NCBI GenBank assembly: GCA_902494555.1
Contig: CABUTR010000002.1
Location: 49,416-113,415, forward strand
DNA from: an uncultured Collinsella sp.
GTDB lineage: Bacteria > Actinomycetota > Coriobacteriia > Coriobacteriales > Coriobacteriaceae
Direction of reading: 5' to 3'
Length of the DNA stretch: 64,000 nucleotides
The notes under the pieces are model-generated. The model searched no databases, was not told the origin of the DNA, and saw nothing but the letters and a program-made list of their open reading frames with translations. Both the position numbers and the translations under genes were made by a program. Every line of letters starts with the position of its first letter. The first letter of the stretch is position 1. Shown piece after piece: positions 25,548 to 34,467 of this stretch.

Positions 25548-26348
25548 ATGGAATACTCGATCATCCAGATCGCTCTGGTCTTCGTCGTCACGTTCATCGC
25601 GGCAATCGACCAGTTTGACTTCCTCGAGTCTCTCTATCAGCCCATCGTCACCGGCGCCGTCATCGGTCTTATCCTTGGCGACCTCAACACCGGTCTTCTC
25701 GTGGGTGGTACTTATCAGCTCATGACGATCGGCAACATGCCGATCGGAGGCGCTCAGCCGCCTAACGCCGTCATTGGCGGCATCATGGCAGCCATTCTCG
25801 CTATCGCTACGGGTCTCGAGCCCAACGCGGCAGTCGGCCTTGCCATTCCGTTCGCTCTGCTTGGTCAGCTCGGCGTTACCCTGGTCTTCACGCTTATGTC
25901 CCCGCTTATGTCCACGGCCGACAACATGGCTCACAACGCGGACACCAAGGGCATCGAGCGCCTGAACTACTTCGCCATGGCTCTGCTCGGCCTGATCTTC
26001 GCTGTCGTCGTCACCCTGTTCTTCATCGCTGGCGCTACCATTGGTCAGACCATCGCTTCCGCCATCCCGACTTGGCTGCAGACCGGTCTGTCCGCTGCAG
26101 GCGGCATGATGCGCTTCGTCGGCTTCGCCGTCCTGCTCAAGGTTATGATGAACCGCGATATGTGGGGCTTCTTCCTCATGGGCTTTGGCCTCGCGCTCAT
26201 CACCGTTGCCAACGATTCTCTGGCAACCCCTGCTCTGCTCATCCTCGCTCTCATCGGCTTCGGCATCGCTTTCTGGGACTTCCAGCAGCAGACCGAGCTG
26301 AAGGGTGCAGCTGTTTCTGACGGAGGTGACTTCGAAGATGGCATCTAA
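25548..26348 (+). CDS. agaW: PTS EIIC component, mannose/GalNAc family
   Basis: 266 aa polytopic transporter subunit. Motifs: FIAAIDQFDFLESLYQPIV near the N-terminus, GTYQLMTIGNMPIGGAQPPN, and multiple hydrophobic helices. Strong AAAGGAGG precedes ATG 25548. Its 3' end overlaps the EIID start by 11 bp, so the two membrane subunits are translationally coupled. Confidence 0.92.
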   Translation: MEYSIIQIALVFVVTFIAAIDQFDFLESLYQPIVTGAVIGLILGDLNTGLLVGGTYQLMTIGNMPIGGAQPPNAVIGGIMAAILAIATGLEPNAAVGLAIPFALLGQLGVTLVFTLMSPLMSTADNMAHNADTKGIERLNYFAMALLGLIFAVVVTLFFIAGATIGQTIASAIPTWLQTGLSAAGGMMRFVGFAVLLKVMMNRDMWGFFLMGFGLALITVANDSLATPALLILALIGFGIAFWDFQQQTELKGAAVSDGGDFEDGI

Positions 26349-27420
26349 TGAGTATGTGATCCCGGAGCACTACGAGGATCTCACTCCTGCTCCGCAGCTC
26401 GACCAGAAGACCCTCAACAAGATGGCTTGGCGCTCCTGCTTCCTGCAGGCTTCGTTCAACTACGAGCGCATGCAGGCCGCTGGCTGGCTCTACTCCATCA
26501 TCCCCGGTCTGGAGAAGATCCACACCAACAAGAACGACCTCGCGGCTTCCATGAGCCACAACCTGGAGTTCTTCAACACCCACCCGTTCCTCGTCACCTT
26601 TGTTATGGGTATCGTGCTTTCGCTCGAGCAGAACAAGGTTGACATCCCCACGATCCGCGCCGTCCGCGTCGCCGCAATGGGCCCGCTTGGTGGTATCGGT
26701 GACGCCCTGTTCTGGCTGACGCTCGTGCCTATCACGGCCGGCATCACCTCCAACATGGCCATCAACGGCAACGCCGCTGCGCCGATCATCTTCCTGGTGA
26801 TCTTCAACGTCGTCCAGTTCGCTCTGCGCTTCTGGCTCATGAACTGGTCCTACAAGCTTGGCACCAGCGCTATTGACGCTCTGACCGCCAACATGCAGGC
26901 CTTCACGCGTGCCGCTTCCATCATGGGCGTCTTCGTCGTCGGTTGCCTGGTCGTCACCATGGGTGGCACCCAGATCAACCTCCAGATCCCCAACGGCACC
27001 ACCCGTGGCCTCTCCGCTACTACCGTGATCGTCTCCGAGAAGGAGGCCGAGAACTTCACCGGTATGGAGGGCATCGATACCGAGACCGCTGAGGCCGGTA
27101 CCATCGCCATGACCGATGAGGACGGCAACGCCCTCACCGCTTCCGATGCCGACGGCAACGCTGTCGAGTGCGGCGTCACCGATCTGGGCAACGGCATGGA
27201 GTCCGTTACCTACGGCACCGTCACCGAGGATCCGGTCAACTTCTCTGTTGCCGACACCCTCAACACCATCGTCCCGAAGCTCGTCCCGCTTATGCTTACG
27301 CTGCTGCTTTACTACATGTTCGCTAAGCACAGCTGGACCCCGACCAAGGGTATTCTGCTGCTCTTCGTCCTGGGCATCCTGGGCGCTGGCCCGCTTGGTC
27401 TCTGGCCGAGCATCTGGTAA
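26338..27420 (+). CDS. agaD: PTS EIID component, mannose/GalNAc family, with an inserted domain
   Basis: Membrane subunit partner of EIIC. The ATG at 26338 is within the EIIC 3' end and gives MASNEYVIPEHYEDLTPAPQ, leading to the family's MAWRSCFLQASFNYERMQAAG. GPLGGIGDALFWLTLVPI and the C-terminal TPTKGILLLFVLGILGAGPLG are family hallmarks. 360 aa, about 75 longer than ManZ-type EIID: an acidic hydrophilic block (about 225-305, EKEAENFTGM ... DGNAVECGVTD) sits before the last helices. The insertion probably forms an extracytoplasmic loop. Confidence 0.92.
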   Translation: MASNEYVIPEHYEDLTPAPQLDQKTLNKMAWRSCFLQASFNYERMQAAGWLYSIIPGLEKIHTNKNDLAASMSHNLEFFNTHPFLVTFVMGIVLSLEQNKVDIPTIRAVRVAAMGPLGGIGDALFWLTLVPITAGITSNMAINGNAAAPIIFLVIFNVVQFALRFWLMNWSYKLGTSAIDALTANMQAFTRAASIMGVFVVGCLVVTMGGTQINLQIPNGTTRGLSATTVIVSEKEAENFTGMEGIDTETAEAGTIAMTDEDGNALTASDADGNAVECGVTDLGNGMESVTYGTVTEDPVNFSVADTLNTIVPKLVPLMLTLLLYYMFAKHSWTPTKGILLLFVLGILGAGPLGLWPSIW

Positions 27421-27486
27421 GGCTCTAGCTTGAGGGGTGTGTCCCTACGCGGCTCACACCCCGACCCCTTAAGCCATGTGTATGTT

Positions 27487-27525
27487 AAAAGCCGCGTGCT
27501 CGAAAGAGCGCGCGGCTTTTGTTTT
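27487..27525 (+). terminator. Rho-independent terminator after the aga PTS operon
   Basis: AAAAGCCGCG-GCTC / GAGC-CGCGGCTTTT with a GTTTT tail. Confidence 0.92.
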
Positions 27526-27605
27526 CTTGATGATTCGGGTGTTGCGGACTGATAATGCTTAACACCCTAGGTAGTTAGCCGAATTCGAGCAAAAGGGAGG
27601 ATAGG

Positions 27606-28337
27606 ATGGCGATCGGAGCGCGTAAGCAACCGCTGTACGATCAGCTGGTCGATATTCTGACCGAAAAGATTGACCATGAATATCGCGCCGGTGACATGAT
27701 TCCTTCCGAGCGCGAACTTTCGGAGCGCTATGGTCTCTCGCGCACTACGGTACGCCTGGCTCTGCAGGAACTGGAGCGTTTAGGACTGGTGGTTCGGCAG
27801 CACGGTCGCGGTACCTTTGTGACCGACCGTTCGGCAAAGGCAACCAATCTTATGCAGTCCTACAGCTTTACCGAGCAGATGCGCGCGATGGGTCGCGACC
27901 CCGAGACCACGATTCTCGAGTTTTGCGAGATGGAGGCTGATAAGAATCTGGCCGAGCATATGGGATTGCGTATCGGTGATCGCATTTTTAAGCTCAAGCG
28001 CCTTCGTTCTGCCGACAACATGCCCATGATGGTCGAACGCAGCTATCTACCGGTTCGTCAATTTCTGTCCCTAAAGCGACCGCTGCTGGAGCGCAAGCCG
28101 CTTTACGATGTGATTGAGCAAGACTTTCAGCAAAAGATACGCGTGGCTGAAGAGGAGTTCTATGCGAGCATAGCCCGTCCCACCGACGCCCACCTTTTGG
28201 GAATTGTCGAGGGCTCGCCTGTGCTCGATTTGGTCAGGACTACGTATAACGAGTCAAACGAGGTTGTGGAGTATACACTCTCGGTTGCTCGTGCCGATCA
28301 GTTTAAATACAAGGTTTACCACCAGCGTAGCAACTAG
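27606..28337 (+). CDS. GntR-family (UTRA) regulator, AgaR-like role
   Basis: 243 aa. Winged HTH at residues 8-75 (PSERELSERYGLSRTTVRLA) and a UTRA effector domain (about 95-235) that senses phosphorylated sugars in NagR/DasR relatives. Its position between the PTS and agaS, and the identical TGGTTACTACCAG operator over both promoters, makes it the likely repressor of GalNAc/GalN genes. GGGAGG precedes the ATG. Called AgaR-like by context, not by homology to the DeoR-type AgaR of E. coli. Confidence 0.9.
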   Translation: MAIGARKQPLYDQLVDILTEKIDHEYRAGDMIPSERELSERYGLSRTTVRLALQELERLGLVVRQHGRGTFVTDRSAKATNLMQSYSFTEQMRAMGRDPETTILEFCEMEADKNLAEHMGLRIGDRIFKLKRLRSADNMPMMVERSYLPVRQFLSLKRPLLERKPLYDVIEQDFQQKIRVAEEEFYASIARPTDAHLLGIVEGSPVLDLVRTTYNESNEVVEYTLSVARADQFKYKVYHQRSN

Positions 28338-28378
28338 TGTCCGCATCGTTTCCATATGGTGATTTTTTTGCATTTAAC

Positions 28379-28413
28379 TGGTTACTACCAGATAACCAAC
28401 CGAAGTGTATAAT
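28379..28413 (+). promoter_or_regulatory. agaS promoter with overlapping GntR operator
   Basis: TGGTTACTACCAG (28379-28391) and a flanking ATAACCAACC overlap the -35 region of a TATAAT at 28408-28413, consistent with repression. Confidence 0.78.
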
Positions 28414-28452
28414 TGCACGTCAGAGGATTACTTCTAGAGAGAGGTATTAGAA

Positions 28453-29619
28453 ATGTTCGAGAAGAGTGTCGAGGAGCTCACCGAGCTCGGCGCCCAGATC
28501 ACCACGGCCGAGATTGCTCAGCAGCCCGAGCTTTGGCGTGATACGCTCAACATCTATCGCGAGAACAAGGAGGCCATCGAGGCCTTCCTGGCCGAGGCTC
28601 GTGCTATGGGCGAGGGCCGTCTGTCCGTTGTCTTCACCGGTGCCGGTACGTCCGACTATGTTGGCGATACCTGCGCCCCGTACCTGCGTCACGCTGGCAA
28701 CACTGATCTCTACGACTTTAAGCCCATCGCCACGACTGATATCGTGAGCGCCCCGCGCGACTTCCTGCGCGCCGAGGATCCCACGCTCGTGGTTTCCTTT
28801 GCCCGCTCCGGCAACAGCCCCGAGAGCCTTGCCGCCGTTGCTGTTGCCAAGGAGCTCGTCCACAACGTCAAGTTCCTCAACATCACCTGCGCTCCCGAGG
28901 GCAAGCTCGCCGTCGAGTCTGCCGATGATCCCAACGCGCTGACGCTGCTCATTCCGCGCGCCAACGACAAGGGCTTCGCCATGACTGGCTCTTATTCCTG
29001 CATGACCCTGCTCTCTACCCTCATCTTTGACGAGGCTTCCGACGAGCAGAAGGCCGAGTGGGTCGAGACCATCGCCAAGATGGGCGAGGAGGTCATCGCT
29101 CGCGAGTCCGAGGTCGCCGATTACCTGGCTGGCGACTTCAACCGCGTGACCTACTTGGGTTCTGGCTCCTTCGGTGGCCTTGCCCAGGAGAGCCAGCTCA
29201 AGATCCTCGAGCTCGCTCACGGTCTGGTCGCTACTTCCTACGACACCTCCATGGGCTATCGTCACGGACCTAAGTCCTTCGTCGACGATAAGACGCTCGT
29301 CTTCGTGTTCGTCAACAACGACGCCTACACCCGTCAGTACGACATCGACATCCTCAACGAGATCGGTGGCGACGAGATCGCTCAGCACACCATCGCCGTT
29401 CAGCAGGAAGGTGCCACCGTCTATGAGGGTGAGTCCTTCACCTTTAAGGGCTACGAGGCACTTCCCGAGGGCTACCTTGCTCTGCCGTTCGTGATGTTTG
29501 CTCAGGCTATCAGCCTGCTCAACTCCGTGCGCGTGGGCAACACGCCCGATACGCCGAGCCCCACCGGCACGGTCAACCGCGTGGTTAAGGGCGTGACGAT
29601 TCACCCCTTCACCGCTTAA
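28453..29619 (+). CDS. agaS: Galactosamine-6-phosphate deaminase/isomerase AgaS (SIS domains)
   Basis: 388 aa with two SIS sugar-isomerase domains: VVFTGAGTSDYVGDTCAPYL (about 58-77), VVSFARSGNSPESLAAV (about 115-131), and YLGSGSFGGLAQESQLKILE, GYRHGPKSF in the second half. In the Aga pathway it converts GalN-6-P to tagatose-6-P with release of ammonia. GAGAGGTATTAGAA precedes ATG 28453. Between the GntR gene and the deacetylase gene. Family and context agree. Confidence 0.9.
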   Translation: MFEKSVEELTELGAQITTAEIAQQPELWRDTLNIYRENKEAIEAFLAEARAMGEGRLSVVFTGAGTSDYVGDTCAPYLRHAGNTDLYDFKPIATTDIVSAPRDFLRAEDPTLVVSFARSGNSPESLAAVAVAKELVHNVKFLNITCAPEGKLAVESADDPNALTLLIPRANDKGFAMTGSYSCMTLLSTLIFDEASDEQKAEWVETIAKMGEEVIARESEVADYLAGDFNRVTYLGSGSFGGLAQESQLKILELAHGLVATSYDTSMGYRHGPKSFVDDKTLVFVFVNNDAYTRQYDIDILNEIGGDEIAQHTIAVQQEGATVYEGESFTFKGYEALPEGYLALPFVMFAQAISLLNSVRVGNTPDTPSPTGTVNRVVKGVTIHPFTA

Positions 29620-29637
29620 TCGCGTCCCCCTGTAAGG

Positions 29638-29678
29638 GCGCCCGTCCGCTCATAACGGCGGGCGGGCGCTTTTTGTTT
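29638..29678 (+). terminator. Rho-independent terminator after agaS
   Basis: GCGCCCG-CCG / CGG-GGGCGC with a T5 tract. Confidence 0.9.
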
Positions 29679-29736
29679 TACGTGAGCTGGGTATAAGCAT
29701 CACCACAGTCAACTGCTTTAGAAGCAAGGAGTGCAT

Positions 29737-30906
29737 ATGAGCACGTACGCAATTAAGGCTGACAAGTTCTTCTTGCCGGCAGGCCCGCAACTGGGCGGCT
29801 ATCTTATGGTCGAGGACGGCGTCTTTGGCGCCTGGCAGGCCGACGAGCCCTCTTGCGAGATTAAGGACTACACGGGATCGTGGATCGCACCGGGTATGGT
29901 CGATACTCACATCCATGGCTTCTACAACCACTCAACTACCGATAACGATCCCGAGGGCATCGATATCAGCTCAACCGAGCTCGCCCGTCGCGGTACCACC
30001 AGCTGGTTGCCCACGACGTTCACCGATGGCGTCGAGCAGATCAAGGACGCCTGCGCCGCTATTGCCCAGGCGGACGAGGGTCGCGGCCCCGACTTCTGCG
30101 GTGCTCGCATTCAGGGCATCTACCTGGAGGGCCCCTTCTTTACCATGAAGCACGTGGGCGCGCAGAACCCCGCTTATCTTATCGATCCCTCCGAGGAGGT
30201 CTTCGATCAGTGGCAGGAGGCTGCGGGTGGTCGCATCGTTAAGAGCGCCATGGCGGCCGAGCGCGACGGTGCCGCTACTTATGCGGCTGCTCTGAACGCC
30301 AAGGGCGTGGTGACCAGCATCGGTCACTCCGACGCCACCTACGATGAGTGCATCGCCGCCATCAACGCCGGTGCCAGCTGCTTTACGCATACCTATAACG
30401 GCCAGCGCGGGCTGCATCACCGTGAGCCCGGTGTCGTGGGTGCTGCCATGTCCACGCCCGAGACCTACGCCGAGATCATCTGTGACGGCAAGCACGTAAA
30501 CCCTGCCGCCATCAAGGCGCTGCTGCAGGCAAAGGGCTGGCAGCACACGGTGCTCATCACCGACTGCTTGGGTTGCGGCGGCATGCCCGAGGGCAGCTAC
30601 ACCAGTGGTGGCATGGACGTCATCATGAAGGACAACCTGTGCTGGCTCGCTGACGGCAAGAGCATTGCCGGCTCGGTGCTCACGCTTGCCCAGGGCGTCA
30701 AGAACATCGTCGACTGGGGCATCGCCAGCGCTGATATCGCCATTCGCATGGCAACCGAGGTGCCGGCACGCTCCGCGCACATCGAGGGTAAGTGCGGCAG
30801 CATCATGCCGGGTCGCGACGCCGACTTTGTCGTGTTCGACCATGAGCTCACCCTCGTCGAGACGTATGTTGGCGGCCAGAGCGTCGGCAACGCCTTTACC
30901 GAGTAA
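29737..30906 (+). CDS. nagA: N-acetylgalactosamine/glucosamine-6-phosphate deacetylase
   Basis: Amidohydrolase removing the acetyl group from GalNAc-6-P or GlcNAc-6-P. Metal motif DTHIHGF with H58 and H60, EGPFF (metal Glu), GHSDATY, FTHTYNG and the catalytic ITDCLG aspartate are all present. 389 aa. ATG 29737 has AAGGAG 5 nt upstream, ruling out the ORF start at the GTG 29731. It completes the GalNAc to tagatose-6-P route with agaS. A C-terminal fragment of a similar gene survives at 33634-33765. Confidence 0.92.
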   Translation: MSTYAIKADKFFLPAGPQLGGYLMVEDGVFGAWQADEPSCEIKDYTGSWIAPGMVDTHIHGFYNHSTTDNDPEGIDISSTELARRGTTSWLPTTFTDGVEQIKDACAAIAQADEGRGPDFCGARIQGIYLEGPFFTMKHVGAQNPAYLIDPSEEVFDQWQEAAGGRIVKSAMAAERDGAATYAAALNAKGVVTSIGHSDATYDECIAAINAGASCFTHTYNGQRGLHHREPGVVGAAMSTPETYAEIICDGKHVNPAAIKALLQAKGWQHTVLITDCLGCGGMPEGSYTSGGMDVIMKDNLCWLADGKSIAGSVLTLAQGVKNIVDWGIASADIAIRMATEVPARSAHIEGKCGSIMPGRDADFVVFDHELTLVETYVGGQSVGNAFTE

Positions 30907-30918
30907 CGATAGAAAAAG

Positions 30919-30952
30919 ACGGCGGGCCCGAATCTGCTCGGACCCGCCGTAT
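30919..30952. terminator. Bidirectional terminator between nagA and the flavodoxin gene
   Basis: GACGGCGGG / CCCGCCGT stem with an inner GA/TC pairing; flanking A-run left and weak T content right. Confidence 0.7.
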
Positions 30953-30981
30953 GGGTTAAACGCTCAAAAGCACCTTCACAG

Positions 30982-31566
30982 TTACAGCTTGTTAGCGATC
31001 TTCTTTGCCGTGCGCTTGACGCCGGCCACCAGGCCTCCTGCAGGATGTTCCTTCTCGTATGCTAGGCGCTTCTCGCGCTTGGCGTACTCTTCGACGATGA
31101 TGTCGCCATACTCGTCTTCGATCTTGTCGAAAAAGTCGACGGCGCCCTTAATTTCCTCAGCGGTCGGGTGCCCCTTTTGGACACCGCCGGTAATCTTAAA
31201 CGGTCCCCACGTATCAAAGCCGGGGCAGCCGTAGACACCCATAAAGATGGCCTGCCTCATGCGGCAGATGCCATCGATATCCTTGCCGTACCACTTGTTT
31301 TTGCCACCGTAGGTCATAAGGCCAAACACCTTGTCCTGCGGCTGCAGCACATTGGTGAGCACGCGTGCCATATCTTTGTCGATCTCGGAGTAATAGATGC
31401 CCGTGGCGACGCCGATCAGATGATATTCGTGCAGGTCAGGGTACTCGTTTTTACCGAGTGACTTCACGTCGAGGGTATCGATTTCGGGGTGCGCCTCAAC
31501 GATGGCATCCACGAGCTTTTTCGTATTGCCGTGATGGCGCGAGGCGTAGAGGATGATGGTTCGCAT
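30982..31566 (-). CDS. Flavodoxin-family protein
   Basis: 194 aa from ATG 31566, where AAAGG lies 8-10 nt upstream and the N-terminus MRTIILYASRHHGNTKKLVD supplies the FMN phosphate loop (S-x-x-x-N-T). ATGIYYSEIDKDMARVL and LMTYGGKNKWYGK complete the fold. The C-terminal 60 residues are helical and basic, ending GVKRTAKKIANKL, longer than simple flavodoxins. Likely an electron carrier or an FMN-dependent oxidoreductase partner. Convergent with nagA and divergent from lacX. Confidence 0.85.
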   Translation of the reverse strand: MRTIILYASRHHGNTKKLVDAIVEAHPEIDTLDVKSLGKNEYPDLHEYHLIGVATGIYYSEIDKDMARVLTNVLQPQDKVFGLMTYGGKNKWYGKDIDGICRMRQAIFMGVYGCPGFDTWGPFKITGGVQKGHPTAEEIKGAVDFFDKIEDEYGDIIVEEYAKREKRLAYEKEHPAGGLVAGVKRTAKKIANKL

Positions 31567-31723
31567 AAGAAGGCCTTTCAGCTGTAATTGCATCAATGTC
31601 TGTATGGTACCCCGTTGCATGGCTGGGATACCGGACGTATCGATGAACGTGCGGGTTGGTCCTTTGGTCAGGGCCGAGACGGGTTCTTGCGAGCAAAAAA
31701 GCAGTTGTTCGAAAGGATGGGCA

Positions 31724-32605
31724 ATGGAATACGCTCTCTCCAACGATTCGATTTCTATTAAGGTTTCCACGGCTGGCGGTTCGTTTACCTCGATCGAGGC
31801 TGGAGGTCGCGAGTACTTGTGGCAGGGCGATCCCGCCGTGTGGTCCGGCCAGGCACCGATTTGCTTCCCGATTTGCGGAGGCTTGCGCGACAACAGCGCC
31901 ATGACGTTTGCCGGGCATCATGTAAAGCTCGCTCGCCACGGGTTTGCGCGCAAACAGGAGTGGAAGCTGCTGGGCCAAGGCGAGAACGAGCTGGCGATGT
32001 GCCTGGCTTCGGAGGATAACGCCGCGCTGCTGAGCGATTATCCGTACCCGTTTAAGCTTGTCGCTCGTTATACGCTTGAGGGGGATGCCGTGCGCGTCTC
32101 CTATGAGGTGACCAATGAGGGAACCGAGGACATGCCGTTCTTTATCGGCGGTCATCCCGGCTTTAGGTGTCCGCTCGATGAGGGCGAGGCCTATACGGAC
32201 TACGAGTTGCGCTTTGAGAAGGACGAGGCTGCGGAGCTCTGCACCGCCGTTCCCTCGACTGGATTGATTGACGTGGCAAACCGCTCCAAGAATCCCATGG
32301 TGGGAAAGACGCTGCCCCTGTCGCACGAGCTCTTCGATTTTGCGGAGACCATCTTTGACGTGCTCGAAAGCCGCCAGGTCACGCTTTCTAAGAAGGGGGA
32401 GGACAAGGGCGTCCGCCTGAGCTTTGAGGGCTTCCCGTATCTCATTGTGTGGAGTAAGCCCGAGGGTGATTTTGTGGCAGTTGAACCCTGGGGCGGCCTC
32501 TCGACCTGCTCCGATGAGGACGACGTACTTGAGCATAAGCGCGGCTGCCTCGTCGCCAAGCCCAAGGAGACCATCGTTCGCTCGTTCACGATTGAGATTC
32601 TGTAA
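31724..32605 (+). CDS. lacX: Aldose 1-epimerase family, LacX-like (copy 1)
   Basis: 293 aa galactose-mutarotase fold: STAGGSFTSIEAGGREYLWQ, CFPICGGLRD, ARHGFARKQEW with the candidate catalytic His, and GGHPGFRCPLDEGE. LacX is found in staphylococcal and streptococcal lac operons, of unproven function; anomer conversion of galactose-6-P or tagatose intermediates is plausible. ATG 31724 has AAAGGATGG upstream. lacC follows after 59 nt. A near-identical pair lacX-lacC is at 62112-63984. Confidence 0.86.
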   Translation: MEYALSNDSISIKVSTAGGSFTSIEAGGREYLWQGDPAVWSGQAPICFPICGGLRDNSAMTFAGHHVKLARHGFARKQEWKLLGQGENELAMCLASEDNAALLSDYPYPFKLVARYTLEGDAVRVSYEVTNEGTEDMPFFIGGHPGFRCPLDEGEAYTDYELRFEKDEAAELCTAVPSTGLIDVANRSKNPMVGKTLPLSHELFDFAETIFDVLESRQVTLSKKGEDKGVRLSFEGFPYLIVWSKPEGDFVAVEPWGGLSTCSDEDDVLEHKRGCLVAKPKETIVRSFTIEIL

Positions 32606-32664
32606 TTCCGTTTTGTCGACTCGTATCGCGAGGCACAAGGAGCCTGCGAGATAAGGAGCTAAAA

Positions 32665-33600
32665 ATGATCCTCACCGTTACGATGAACCCGTCCGTCGAT
32701 ACGCGCTATCAGCTCGATGAGCTCGTTATCGACGACCTCAACCGTGTGACGCCCGAAAAGACCGCCGGCGGCAAGGGCCTCAACGTGGCCCGCGTCCTGG
32801 GTCAGTTGGGCGACGACGTTGTGGCAACCGGCCTGCTCGGCGGCCACATGGGCGCCTACATGGCTGAGCTCATGGACGCCAACGGTATTAACAACGACTT
32901 TGTGCCCATCAAGGGCGAGACTCGCATTTGCCTCAACATTCTCCACGCCGGCAACCAGACCGAGCTGCTCGAGAGCGGCCCGACAATTGCCCCCGAGGAG
33001 CTCGATGCCTTTACCGCCAAGTTTACTGAGCTTGCGGGCAAGGCCGACGTCGTCACCATTTCGGGTTCGCTGCCCCGCGGTGTCGAGGCAGACTACTATG
33101 CCAAGATTACGGGCATTGCCGAGAACGCCGGCGCCAAGGTGCTGCTCGATACCTCGGGTGCCTCTCTCGAGGCTGCGCTCAAGTCCGAGGTCAAGCCCGA
33201 GCTGGTCAAGCCTAACCTGACCGAGATCAACGGCCTTCTGGGCACGAGCTTTACCACCGACGATGTGGACGAGCTCCGTGCCGCGCTCGCCTCTGACGCC
33301 CGTTTCTCCGATATCCCCTGGGTCGTCGTGTCCATGGGCGCTGCCGGCTCCGTTGGCTTCCACAATGGCCGTGCGTTCCGCGCAAAGACGCCCGATATCC
33401 CTGCCGTTAACGCAACGGGCTCTGGTGACTCCACTATCGCAGGCTTCGCGCATGCCATCGCTGCTGGCGCAGACGACGAGACGGTGCTGCGAACCGCCAA
33501 CACTTGCGGCAAGCTCAACGCCATGGATCCTATGACCGGCCATCTGGTCATGGACCGTTGGGACGAGGTCTACAACGGCGTTGTCGTGACCGAGCTGTAA
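32665..33600 (+). CDS. lacC: Tagatose-6-phosphate kinase (copy 1), 1-phosphofructokinase family
   Basis: PfkB-family kinase converting tagatose-6-P to tagatose-1,6-bisphosphate. N-terminus MILTVTMNPSVDTRYQL, GGKGLNVARVL (sugar-binding), ISGSLPRGVE, LVKPNLTEINGLLG, and the catalytic GSGDSTIAGF with D255. 311 aa, same as copy 2. AAGGAG lies 6-7 nt before the ATG. FruK-like use of fructose-1-P cannot be excluded by motifs, but the lac context favours LacC. Confidence 0.88.
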   Translation: MILTVTMNPSVDTRYQLDELVIDDLNRVTPEKTAGGKGLNVARVLGQLGDDVVATGLLGGHMGAYMAELMDANGINNDFVPIKGETRICLNILHAGNQTELLESGPTIAPEELDAFTAKFTELAGKADVVTISGSLPRGVEADYYAKITGIAENAGAKVLLDTSGASLEAALKSEVKPELVKPNLTEINGLLGTSFTTDDVDELRAALASDARFSDIPWVVVSMGAAGSVGFHNGRAFRAKTPDIPAVNATGSGDSTIAGFAHAIAAGADDETVLRTANTCGKLNAMDPMTGHLVMDRWDEVYNGVVVTEL

Positions 33601-33633
33601 GGGCTTGGGCGTCGGCCCCGGCATCGATTGCTA

Positions 33634-33765
33634 GCTCATGTCGACGACAAGTGCGATAGCATTATGTCGGGGCGCGACGCCGACGTTGTCGTGTTCAATC
33701 CCGACCTTACCCTGGTCGAGACGTATGTGGGCGGCAACAGCGGCGGTAACGCTTTTATCGCGTAG
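33634..33765 (+). pseudogene. C-terminal remnant of a nagA-like deacetylase
   Basis: Read from about 33634 to the TAG at 33763, the frame gives AHVDDKCDSIMSGRDADVVV ... ETYVGGNSGGNAFIA, which aligns with the end of NagA at 30800-30906 (AHIEGKCGSIMPGRDADFVV ... ETYVGGQSVGNAFTE). No start or upstream domain exists. A duplicated nagA was therefore truncated here. Confidence 0.85.
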
Positions 33766-33797
33766 CCGCCAAAGAAACGATCCGAGAGGGGATTTAG

Positions 33798-34271
33798 ATG
33801 ATTTACGGTGCATTGGGCGATATCGAGGAGTACCGCGGAATGCTCAAGGGCCTCGACGTGCTGATCGACTGGCTCGAGGAGAACGATCCGGAGCAGCTCG
33901 AGGTCGGCAGCCATCTGATTCTGGGCGACAAGGTCTATGCGAACGTCATGGCTCCCACGACGCGTCCCGAGGCCGAGGCTCACTATGAGACGCATCAGCG
34001 CTATCACGACCTGCAGATCGATGTCGAGGGTCGCGAGGCCTTTAAGGTCGCTACGGGCAGCTTGACGCTGGTCCAGGAGTTTGACGAGAAGGACGACTAC
34101 GATCTGGTCGATTCCGACGCCTCGATCGCCGGCGATCTTGCTGACGATAAGTTTGCGCTGTTCGTTGCCGGCGAGCCTCATATGCCCACGCTCGAGTTCC
34201 CGGGCGATGGCGCGCAGCCGGTCAAGAAGATCTGCTTTAAGCTGCTTGCAGACGCTTACTGGGAGGAGTAA
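33798..34271 (+). CDS. YhcH/YjgK/YiaL family (DUF386) protein
   Basis: 157 aa, begins MIYGALGDIEEYRGMLKGLD, with the family signature HQRYHDLQIDVEGRE (about 67-81) containing the conserved His residues, and HMPTLEFPG near the end. Homologues (TabA, YhcH, EbgC-like) accompany sialic acid and galactoside operons and may be anomerases or sugar-phosphate isomerases. GAGAGGGGA precedes the ATG. Placed directly after the nagA remnant and lacC. Confidence 0.86.
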   Translation: MIYGALGDIEEYRGMLKGLDVLIDWLEENDPEQLEVGSHLILGDKVYANVMAPTTRPEAEAHYETHQRYHDLQIDVEGREAFKVATGSLTLVQEFDEKDDYDLVDSDASIAGDLADDKFALFVAGEPHMPTLEFPGDGAQPVKKICFKLLADAYWEE

Positions 34272-34317
34272 CGAACTGCTCGTGAGCTAGCGTGATTTCC
34301 CTTGGGGAACGCGTTTG

Positions 34318-34370
34318 AGCCCCGCTGATCGCGGTCCCCTTGGGGATTGCGGTTGGCGGGGCTTGTTGTT
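34318..34370 (+). terminator. Terminator-like hairpin after the DUF386 gene
   Basis: AGCCCCGC / GCGGGGCT (outer) and CCCC / GGGG (inner), followed by TGTTGTTG. Weak T-tract. Confidence 0.6.
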
Positions 34371-34427
34371 GAGTAGGGGAGTTGCCGACGGCGTTGTGCT
34401 TGGATTGGCGGATGCGCGCTCGAAATC

Positions 34428-34458
34428 GGCAACAAAAAAGCCGCCCGAAGGCGGCTAT
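34428..34458 (-). terminator. Terminator of the tRNA-Thr gene
   Basis: On the minus strand GCCGCC-TTCG-GGGCGGC followed by T6. Confidence 0.9.
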
Positions 34459-34467
34459 CTTGTGCAA

